5,245 bases of DNA from positions 1 to 5,245 of the forward strand of contig JAJXTA010000278.1 in assembly GCA_021784265.1 (NCBI GenBank). Direction: 5' to 3'. This stretch comes from a bacterium. GTDB taxonomy: Bacteria > Verrucomicrobiota > Verrucomicrobiia > Limisphaerales > J093. The translations under genes and the position numbers were made by a program. Below are positions 1-5,245 of the stretch, in pieces (the stretch's first letter is position 1; every line of letters begins with the position of its first letter). The notes under the pieces were generated by a model, which was not told where the DNA came from, made no database searches, and was given only the letters and a program-made list of their open reading frames with translations.

Positions 1-1459
1 CGTCGTTGGTCAGGGCCATCGTGGGATTCGGCCACCGATACACCCAATAACCCGTCGCCTGGTCGGTGGCGTTGGTGTTCTGACGCCAGCTCACCAGCAG
101 CCGGGGCTGATTCGTCACCGCGCCTCCGCCCAGGGGCATGATTTGCGGCGCGTTGTTCACGCGCAACTCCGTGGGCGCTTGCGGCGGCAACCGCCGATAG
201 GCCGTGGCCAAAGCGCCAGGCGACACCGCCCCGTCGCGCCCGAGCAAATCGCGCGCCGTCACAAAGTAATAGAACTGTTCCCCATCCACGAAGGCCGGGT
301 TCAGGTAGCCCACGTGGGGTGGACCGTTGGTGGGGAAATGCACGCGGCCAACCGAATGACCGTTGTTGTCGGCAAAAAAGTAGGTGGTGGTGTCCGCCGG
401 GTCGTCGGCCGCACCCGGTCCGTGGCCGGTCGAGAAGTCCTTCAGCGCCATCACCGGGGCTGTGTTGGCGCGGGTGAAGTTCGTGGTGCCGTAGAGGGTG
501 GCCAGGGTGGGTGGGGTGACGTTGAAACCCGCCGCCTCGGCCGCGGCGCGCGGGATGCGCCACACGTTAAAGCCAAAGCTCAGGAGCGCCAGACGCCGCA
601 GCTCGTCGGGCGTGCCCCAGCGCAGGCGGATCACCAGATGATCGCGCGCGGCGTTGGTCACGACCTGGAACGGATAGCCCGGCGCCGGCAGGCTGATCAC
701 CAAACCCGGGGTGAGCGTGACCCGCCCCACGACGTCCCCCGAAACGCCGGTGCCGGCGTCATAATCCCGCACTTCATAGGTGGTGATGTTGGTGATGGCT
801 TCCGAGAACGCCTGGCCCGCGCAGAGCGTCAGCCCCGGATTCATGTGCGCCAACAAACCCACCGCCTGGGCGGTCGCCGGGTCGCTGGCGGCCACCTGAA
901 AGGCCAGGGCCACCTTCTGCGGCAACGCCACATTCGTAATCCCAGGCACGCCGTGGAGCAGGGTGTTCAACGCCTGGCCCAACTCGGACAGGTCTTGGCC
1001 CAAGCCGGTGGATTGGTTCAGCAAGCCACCAATGACCGCCGGGTCGCTCTGCTGGGCGATGGTCCCGCGCAGCGTGAAGGGGGCGTTGTTCGTGGGGTTG
1101 CCCAGCTTGCGATAGACCGCGAAGGACTTGCCGGCCAACACCCGCGGTTGGGGCGAGCCCAGCCGCAGATAGGACAACCACGGCCCGCCGCTCCCGGCCT
1201 GGATGGTCGTGCCGACGGTGAAGACCAGGTTGCTCACGGGGGTCTGCGCCGGCAGTCGCGACGCCAAGAGGAGACCCAGGCCGGTGGCCGCGGCCCACGT
1301 GAGGCCGGCCACGCTCCAGCGGCGGGGGGGGCGCGCCGCGGCTGGGCTTCGCACCCACGCGCCCGTGGAGCGACGAGCGCTCCCTGAGGTTCGCGGCTCG
1401 GTGGCGGCGGCGCCTCGCGCGCGCGCGGCCAACGGGGCCAGTGGGATTCGACCGTTCAT
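1..1459 (-). CDS. Exported fibronectin type III-like repeat protein (3' partial)
   Basis: The ATG at 1457-1459 opens a frame with no stop through 486 codons to the left edge, so the C-terminus is missing. Third codon positions are mostly G or C, as in the upstream gene. Residues 1-45 are an unusually long Ala/Arg/Pro-rich lead. Residues about 46-71 (RRWSVAGLTWAAATGLGLLL, then ASRLPAQT) form a basic-hydrophobic signal segment with a plausible cleavage after LPA at 71. Residues about 75-270 are a mixed domain that includes a helical stretch (about 135-205). Two fibronectin type III-like repeats follow. The first begins near HLVIRLRW (274-281) with GFNVWR (296-301) and ends with FYYFVTARDLLG (396-407). 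The second begins at APTELRV (428-434) with LLVSW (454-458) and GYWVYR (470-475), then runs off the window. Fibronectin type III domains are usually binding or spacer modules in surface and extracellular proteins, so an adhesive or scaffold role is likely but inferred. The tight overlap implies co-expression with the giant upstream protein. Confidence 0.91.
   Translation of the reverse strand, partial: MNGRIPLAPLAARARGAAATEPRTSGSARRSTGAWVRSPAAARPPRRWSVAGLTWAAATGLGLLLASRLPAQTPVSNLVFTVGTTIQAGSGGPWLSYLRLGSPQPRVLAGKSFAVYRKLGNPTNNAPFTLRGTIAQQSDPAVIGGLLNQSTGLGQDLSELGQALNTLLHGVPGITNVALPQKVALAFQVAASDPATAQAVGLLAHMNPGLTLCAGQAFSEAITNITTYEVRDYDAGTGVSGDVVGRVTLTPGLVISLPAPGYPFQVVTNAARDHLVIRLRWGTPDELRRLALLSFGFNVWRIPRAAAEAAGFNVTPPTLATLYGTTNFTRANTAPVMALKDFSTGHGPGAADDPADTTTYFFADNNGHSVGRVHFPTNGPPHVGYLNPAFVDGEQFYYFVTARDLLGRDGAVSPGALATAYRRLPPQAPTELRVNNAPQIMPLGGGAVTNQPRLLVSWRQNTNATDQATGYWVYRWPNPTMALTND
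2..178 (-). other. Fibronectin type III-like repeat 2 (cut by window edge)
   Basis: Residues 428-486 begin with APTELRV, the common opening of fibronectin type III repeats, then LLVSW and GYWVYRW, matching the LRW and GFNVWR of the preceding repeat. The second half lies outside the window. Confidence 0.6.
188..646 (-). other. Fibronectin type III-like repeat 1
   Basis: Residues about 272-424 of the downstream protein contain the LRW of strand B, the GFNVWR of strand C and a closing FYYFVTARDLLGRDGAVSPGA that matches the usual end of a fibronectin type III fold (Y-x-V-x-A-x-D-x-x-G-x-x-S). At about 150 residues it is longer than the usual 90-100. The excess is an insertion near residues 305-380 (from about RAAAEAAGF to about TNGPP). 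Confidence 0.6.
1244..1324 (-). other. Signal-peptide segment of the fibronectin-like protein
   Basis: Residues 46-72 of the downstream protein start with two arginines, continue with about 18 mostly hydrophobic residues (SVAGLTWAAATGLGLLLA) and end in SRLPAQTP, giving a possible signal peptidase I site after A71. The segment is preceded by about 45 residues, which is long for a Sec signal. The RRW pair recalls a twin-arginine motif, but the following S-V-A does not fit the usual F-L-K. An uncleaved membrane anchor is the other possibility. Confidence 0.7.
1324..1331. repeat. G8 homopolymer tract (C8 in the coding strand)
   Basis: Eight consecutive G bases lie within codons 43-46 of the fibronectin-like gene, encoding Arg-Pro-Pro-Arg just ahead of the signal segment. 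Losing one base would put the ATG-1459 frame onto a TGA at 1234-1236. Gaining one would shift it into a frame that ends at 774. Slippage or a base-calling error here would matter for the N-terminus. Confidence 0.8.
1416..1427. repeat. (CG)6 dinucleotide tract
   Basis: Twelve bases of alternating C and G lie in codons 11-15 of the fibronectin-like gene, in the Ala/Arg-rich lead (AARARG). It is a simple repeat. In GC-rich DNA it may be chance, but it is the second slippage-prone tract within the first 46 codons. Confidence 0.7.
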
Positions 1460-1461
1460 CA
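1457..1461 (-). promoter_or_regulatory. Stop/start overlap TGATG, likely translational coupling
   Basis: The TGA of the giant gene (1461-1459) and the ATG of the downstream gene (1459-1457) share one base. The only ribosome-binding match ahead of this ATG is a weak GGA triplet about six bases upstream, inside the last codons of the giant gene (TTGGATTACTGATG). With no strong Shine-Dalgarno sequence, the downstream gene is probably translated by ribosomes terminating on the giant gene. The coupling is inference; the overlap is read directly. Confidence 0.75.
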
Positions 1462-2223
1462 GTAATCCAAGGAGTAAGAGATGCCGCCGTTGCTCAGCAC
1501 CCCCTTCACGGTGATGCCTTTGCAGGCCCCGATGCAGAACGGGCAGTCGCCGATTTGGCCGCAGAGGTCGGCCGAGGCCCCCAGCTCGAGCTGGTTGGCG
1601 CTCAAGGCCATGAAGACGGCCCAGTCAACATGCGCGCTAATGATGCACAACAGGGAGACGTCCACCCCCATCTTTTGCCGCCCGCCCAGCGTCCCCAGGC
1701 GCGGACCGCCCTCGTAATAGACCGCCGTCGTCGCGTTGGCGTCAATGTCCAGCATGCAGCTCGAGGTGTTGAAGAGGATCTCCGAGAGCGACAAACCGCC
1801 CCCGGCCTCGACGTAGAGCCCGGTGAACTCGGCCGGGTTGCTCAGCACCTGGTCCGCCTCCGGGTCCACGAATTTGAGGGGGTCCAAGGAACAGGCGTGG
1901 CCGGCGAAGATGCCCGCCTGCACGTCCACCGGGATGCCCAGGACGAGGATCGAGCCGGCGGCTTTGGCCGCGAAATAGTTCTCCAGCTCCCCGATGGCGA
2001 GCGAGGCGCCGATCTCCTTGAGGCTGCAGCCCTCGAAGCCGGCCTCGCCCTTGATATCCAGCATCCCGCCGATCCCGAGCACCGCCCCGCTTTGCAGGGT
2101 CCATTTGGCATCCGCGCTCAGCGTTAGGGCGCTGCCGGGCGTCGGGCTGATGCCGGCCCAGTCCAACGACACGTCCTTGGCGCCGAGCGTGATCTCCGCC
2201 GCCGGCGCCCCGGGCGGGATGCA
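1459..2223 (-). other. Cysteine-rich beta C-terminal domain of the giant protein
   Basis: From about residue 1008 to the end the chain has nine cysteines (1008, 1073, 1118, 1163, 1200, 1228, 1234, 1237, 1241), against four in the preceding thousand residues. The last four form C-x5-C-x2-C-x3-C (1522-1563). The rest alternates polar and hydrophobic residues with glycine turns (AEITLGAKDVSLDWAG, GLYVEAGGGLSLSEI, ITVKGVLSNGGISYSLDY). If exported, several disulfides are likely, with one cysteine left over. I do not recognise the fold. Confidence 0.65.
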
Positions 2224-5200
2224 GTCCACCGGCACCGATTGCGAATCCAGTTCCTTGATGTCCATGTAGGCATGGAAGTTCATCTCGTCGGGCAGGTTCA
2301 TCTGGACGGTGGCGTCCAGGTGGATCTTGCGCAGGGAATCGCCGTTGAAGGTGGGGGCGCCCCGGAGCTTGGCCGACAAGAGGGACTGGCTCAGAAACCC
2401 GGCCCCCTTCAGGTTTTGGAAGACGCCATCCTGCGCGCCAATGATCTGCGAGGCTAAACCGTCGCGGATGGCTCCGTTGATTTGGTCGAACAGGCCGTCC
2501 ATGAGTTGGTCCAGGAGGAAATCGTCGTCGTAGAGGAAGGCCCGCAGGGCCTGCTGGTAGTTGGACACCAAGGGCGAGCCCAGAAACGCGTTGACCAGCT
2601 CGGTCTGCAACGCCTGCCGCGCCGCCGCGGGGTCGGCGGTGAAATAATCGCCCGCCGGGCTCAGGGCCGCCGCCAGGCGGTTCGAAAGGTTGACCCCGGC
2701 GGCCTGCAAAAACCACGCCACCGCATTGCCATCGTTCACGGCCCCGTTCAGGGCATCGGTGAAACCGCCGCTCCCGCCCTCGACCTGCGCGCGCAATTGG
2801 TCGAATTGGCTCTTGAGGTCCTGCAATTGGCTCTGGGCCTGGTCCAGAGTCGGCCCCAAGTCCGACAACAGCCCGTCCACCTGATCGCCGGTCAGGCTGG
2901 CGAGGAACCCCAGGGCGGGTCCTTGGTCCTGCACGAGCTGCAGCAGGATGGCGCGCACGACGGGGTGGTGCCCTTGCGCATCTTGGGCCAGGAGGCTGAG
3001 GAACAGCCCGAGGGTGTTGTCCACGTCGGCCAAGGTTCGATGGACCTGCCCCAAGACGCTGTTGGCTTGGTTAGCCGCGCCGTTGAGGCCGGCGAGGGCC
3101 CCGGCGAGGCCGTTGGCCGGGTCGGCGACAATGCTGGCGACATTGGTCAGAAACCCTTGCGGGTTGGTTTGATAGGCGCTGGCCAGCGCCCCGTACAAGC
3201 CGGTCACCGCCGGCGCCAGCGCGGTGCCCAGCACCGGCTGGAAAAAGCCGCCGGCATCCTCCCGCAAGGCGCGCTCCAAGTCCTGGAAGCCGCTGGTATC
3301 CAGCGCGGTGTGCAGGGCCTGCTGCACGGCATTCGAGACGCTCGTTAAGGGCCCGTTCACCTCGCCCAAGGCGTCGTTGACGAAATCCAACACCTTCAGC
3401 CGGGGCAACTGCACGTTGATATCCTGGGCGAAATCCAGGTCCACTTTGCCCGGCGACAGCTCCTTGAGCCGGCTGTCCACATCCAGAACGGGCAGGACCA
3501 CCTTGGCGGTGCCGAAGCCGGCGAAGTCGTGCAAGACCGCGTTCCATTGCAGGGGATAGTCGAAGTAGGCGACTTCGATCCAATCGCGCTGGGCGCGCGG
3601 GTGGTATTGATCGGTCGTGGCCGGGTTTTCGTAATCCGCCAACGCCACGCCCTGCGCCGCCGGCCAGCCATCGGCGGAGGGATCGAATTTGGCCGTATTG
3701 AAGTAGTTGCTCGAGTTGACGCTCCAGCCGCGGTCCGGAGCCTGGCTGTCCGCGGCGGGCCAGCCGCCCATGATGGCAAGCTGGGCGTGGTTAGTGTCCA
3801 CCGGGGCGAGATGGAGATGCACCTTGACGTCCGCGAAGAACGGTACGCGCAGCTTGCCCACCAGGTTGTAGAAACCGGCGGCGGGCCGCCCCGCCGTCTC
3901 CCAGTTGTTGAAGTAGCCTTCCGTAGCCGTCGAAAGGGGAAACACGCTCGTGCCCGAGCTCTGGAGGGAGAGTTGGGCGGGCACGGGGAACCGGGAGTCT
4001 ACCCCGGCCACGGCGTCGGCCACCGTGACGAGGTTGCCGTTGGCTTTGAATCCCAGGGAGGCCTCGAGGGCCTGCGGGATGAAGGGTAGGGTGGTGCGCA
4101 CCCCCAACACCAAGAACCGCGGCCCGGTGCCGCACACGTCGTTGGCGAGCGGATGAAAATCAATACTCTGGGGCGCGAAGGCCACGTGCCAATAGTTCAG
4201 CCACTTGTTTCCGCTGGCGGCCGGCACCTGGGCCGAGGCCAGCTCGCCGCGGCAGGTGAGTTTCATCCGCTCGAACTCCTGCTGGAAGCCCGCGGGTTGG
4301 TCCGGGAAGTGGATGGCTCCGTCGGTGCGCGACGCCCAGTTCTCACTGTCGAGGAAGGAAAGCCGATAGGTTTCGAAGGTAAAGCTGTAACCGTAAAGGA
4401 CCAGGTTGGTGGGAAAGGTCAGCGACTCATGGATGCCGCTCACGCCGCCGAAGCGCGCGTAATACTTCGAGCGCGTGGTGAGCGGGTACCACCCCGTGTC
4501 CTCATTGGCCAGGAAGCTCCGCCCCTGGGCCGCCGCGCCGAAGTCGGTGGTGGCCCGGAAGTTCAACCCGGCATAATTGGCGAAGCCGTCGGCATAACTG
4601 GTGTCGCCGGGGCGCTCGACGTAGGCGGGATCGCTGGCATCGCCAAATCCCGTCAGGAGCAGCACGGCCGGGCGCTCGGCGTCGGCCAGCGCGGTTTGGT
4701 CTCCGCGCAGGAAGGTGCCGGGCATGTGATAGGCCCCGCTCTGGAGGTCGCTGGTCTGTTGGGCGAAGTTGGTTCCTTGCACATACCCCCAGGTCAGGTT
4801 GGTGGCCGCCAGCGTGCCGTAACCCAGCAGCCCGCCGTCGGGCGTGAAGTTGAGCTGCCCTCCTTGCGGGCTGAACGGCAGTTGCCCGGGCCCTGCTCCC
4901 GCCCCGGCGCAGTTGGTTTCCTGGCAGTCGCGCCCGTACTGCACCGGCACCGGCCCCGCAAGCGGCAGAAAGCTGTTCGAGGAGACCCAGCCGTTGGTGA
5001 AAAGCAATTGGCCCCCGGCGGCCACGTCGAGCTGAGCCCCGTTGGCCGGTCCGCTGTAGGGGAAGTGGGGGCGCAATTCCGGCGGGTTCAACGCGAACTG
5101 CCCCGCCAGCCGGGCCACGCCATTGACATCGGCGGTGAAGGTGATCGGGCTCCCCGAGGTGACTCCGATATTGCGGTAATAACCATCGTTCGACACGCGG

Positions 5201-5245
5201 TTAGCCGTGTCGGGGTCCGCCAGGGCCGCCCGCGCGCTGGTCAGC
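1459..5245 (-). CDS. Giant unrecognised protein, beta-rich with central helical section and Cys-rich C-terminus (5' partial)
   Basis: This frame stays open from the right window edge to a TGA at 1459-1461, giving 1261 visible residues; the true start lies outside. A GTG at 5196 is in frame, but codons upstream of it (LTSARAALADPDTANR) are also open and no Shine-Dalgarno-like sequence precedes it, so it is probably internal. Residues below count from the first full codon at 5244. Residues 1 to about 615 look beta-rich, with many Trp, Tyr, Phe, Gly and Asn and only four cysteines (107, 112, 331, 371). Residues about 617-946 look helical, acidic and almost lysine-free, with a heptad coiled coil at 789-821. 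Residues about 956-1261 return to beta-like alternation and hold nine cysteines; the chain ends in SYSLDY. I see no catalytic motif, membrane helix, PEP-CTERM or other sorting tail. The composition suggests a secreted or surface structural protein, but that is inference and the family is unknown to me. The gene overlaps the next one by one base. Confidence 0.93.
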   Translation of the reverse strand, partial: LTSARAALADPDTANRVSNDGYYRNIGVTSGSPITFTADVNGVARLAGQFALNPPELRPHFPYSGPANGAQLDVAAGGQLLFTNGWVSSNSFLPLAGPVPVQYGRDCQETNCAGAGAGPGQLPFSPQGGQLNFTPDGGLLGYGTLAATNLTWGYVQGTNFAQQTSDLQSGAYHMPGTFLRGDQTALADAERPAVLLLTGFGDASDPAYVERPGDTSYADGFANYAGLNFRATTDFGAAAQGRSFLANEDTGWYPLTTRSKYYARFGGVSGIHESLTFPTNLVLYGYSFTFETYRLSFLDSENWASRTDGAIHFPDQPAGFQQEFERMKLTCRGELASAQVPAASGNKWLNYWHVAFAPQSIDFHPLANDVCGTGPRFLVLGVRTTLPFIPQALEASLGFKANGNLVTVADAVAGVDSRFPVPAQLSLQSSGTSVFPLSTATEGYFNNWETAGRPAAGFYNLVGKLRVPFFADVKVHLHLAPVDTNHAQLAIMGGWPAADSQAPDRGWSVNSSNYFNTAKFDPSADGWPAAQGVALADYENPATTDQYHPRAQRDWIEVAYFDYPLQWNAVLHDFAGFGTAKVVLPVLDVDSRLKELSPGKVDLDFAQDINVQLPRLKVLDFVNDALGEVNGPLTSVSNAVQQALHTALDTSGFQDLERALREDAGGFFQPVLGTALAPAVTGLYGALASAYQTNPQGFLTNVASIVADPANGLAGALAGLNGAANQANSVLGQVHRTLADVDNTLGLFLSLLAQDAQGHHPVVRAILLQLVQDQGPALGFLASLTGDQVDGLLSDLGPTLDQAQSQLQDLKSQFDQLRAQVEGGSGGFTDALNGAVNDGNAVAWFLQAAGVNLSNRLAAALSPAGDYFTADPAAARQALQTELVNAFLGSPLVSNYQQALRAFLYDDDFLLDQLMDGLFDQINGAIRDGLASQIIGAQDGVFQNLKGAGFLSQSLLSAKLRGAPTFNGDSLRKIHLDATVQMNLPDEMNFHAYMDIKELDSQSVPVDCIPPGAPAAEITLGAKDVSLDWAGISPTPGSALTLSADAKWTLQSGAVLGIGGMLDIKGEAGFEGCSLKEIGASLAIGELENYFAAKAAGSILVLGIPVDVQAGIFAGHACSLDPLKFVDPEADQVLSNPAEFTGLYVEAGGGLSLSEILFNTSSCMLDIDANATTAVYYEGGPRLGTLGGRQKMGVDVSLLCIISAHVDWAVFMALSANQLELGASADLCGQIGDCPFCIGACKGITVKGVLSNGGISYSLDY
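2407..3396 (-). other. Helical, acidic, nearly lysine-free section of the giant protein
   Basis: Visible residues 617-946 are dominated by Ala, Leu, Gln, Asp, Gly and Asn with helical spacing, for example VSNAVQQALHTAL, ANSVLGQVHRTLADVDNTLG and LDQLMDGLFDQINGAIRDGL. Between the lysines at 617 and 946 only one lysine occurs, at 811. The section sits between two beta-rich regions. The pattern suggests a long helical bundle or stalk; its function cannot be told from sequence. Confidence 0.65.
2782..2880 (-). other. Heptad coiled coil in the giant protein
   Basis: Hydrophobic residues in VDGLLSDLGPTLDQAQSQLQ and the following LKSQFDQLRAQV sit at alternating 3/4 spacing: V789, L793, L796, L800, A803, L807, L810, F814, L817, V821. 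This gives about four and a half unbroken heptads with polar Gln/Asp/Ser between them. A proline at 798 lies near the start and may cap or kink the helix. Such a segment could mediate oligomerisation or an internal hairpin. Confidence 0.7.
4834..5016 (-). repeat. Two-copy protein motif GGQLxFTxxG
   Basis: GGQLLFTNGW at visible residues 77-86 and GGQLNFTPDG at 128-137 are spaced 51 residues apart in the giant protein. Between them lies a close cysteine pair (107 and 112) in a Gly/Ala/Pro-rich loop. This may be a short tandem beta repeat that continues beyond the window edge, but two copies are thin evidence. Confidence 0.4.

Noticed and set aside
1244..1324. Twin-arginine (Tat) export signal
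   Set aside because: The RR pair is present, but the following W-S-V-A lacks the usual hydrophobic F-L at the expected places, and no cofactor-binding domain follows. A Sec signal or an anchor fits at least as well.
774..1358. Minus-strand frame starting at a GTG at 1358
   Set aside because: As written it gives Arg/Pro/Gly-rich nonsense and misses the signal segment and repeats. It matters only as the alternative frame entered if the G8 tract changes length.
143..1387. Long plus-strand open frame (414 codons) opposite the fibronectin-like gene
   Set aside because: Its product is Arg/Gly/His/Gln-rich low-complexity sequence typical of an antisense shadow in GC-rich DNA. The minus-strand frame has a signal segment and recognisable repeat signatures.
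1459..1510. C-terminal sorting signal (PEP-CTERM or outer-membrane barrel end) on the giant protein
   Set aside because: There is no V-P-E-P motif, terminal hydrophobic helix or basic tail. Ending in an aromatic residue alone is too weak to claim a barrel.
1742..2716. Minus-strand open frame (324 codons) in another phase of the giant gene
   Set aside because: Its product is Arg/Gly/Pro-rich, it lies entirely inside the giant gene, and it lacks any coherent fold pattern; a frame shadow.
2482..3348. Plus-strand open frame (288 codons) opposite the helical section
   Set aside because: It is rich in Gln, Gly, Arg and Val with no domain signal. It reflects the antisense of Leu/Gln/Ala codons in the helical section of the giant gene.
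5194..5196. GTG at 5196 as the start of the giant gene
   Set aside because: The frame is open to the window edge, with a normal-looking sequence upstream and no Shine-Dalgarno match, so the real start is most likely outside the window.

Overview
The window is GC-rich and fully occupied by two large, partial genes, both read on the minus strand. The long open frames, G/C-dominated third codon positions and N-terminal export signal point to a high-GC bacterium. The style of the proteins resembles secreted proteins of Verrucomicrobiota: Asn-Thr-rich, Trp/Tyr-rich, with loose fibronectin-type repeats behind a signal peptide. That assignment is an impression from composition, not a proof. Planctomycetota or Acidobacteriota cannot be excluded.

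Layout in the direction of transcription, right to left. Bases 5245 to 1459 hold the 3' part of a giant gene: 1261 visible codons plus TGA, open at the window edge. I do not recognise its product. It has a long beta-rich, aromatic-rich N-terminal part. A helical section of about 330 residues follows, nearly free of lysine and containing a clean heptad coiled coil. It ends in a beta-rich domain that carries 9 of the 13 visible cysteines. Its stop codon shares one base with the ATG of the next gene (TGATG, 1457-1461). That second gene runs from 1459 off the left edge (486 visible codons). It encodes an exported protein with a hydrophobic signal segment about 47 residues in, a helical/beta N-terminal domain, and at least two tandem fibronectin type III-like repeats.

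The 1-base overlap implies that the two genes are co-transcribed and probably translationally coupled. They are therefore likely to act together at the cell surface or outside the cell. The giant protein's own start, promoter and export signal lie outside the window. No RNA gene, mobile element, CRISPR array, promoter or terminator was seen, and there is no intergenic DNA. Many long frames on the plus strand are GC-driven shadows.

The points most worth a second look are three. The giant unrecognised protein has a tripartite beta/helix/beta-Cys architecture. It is tightly coupled to a fibronectin-type partner. A G8 tract lies just upstream of the partner's signal segment, where a one-base change would switch the frame.
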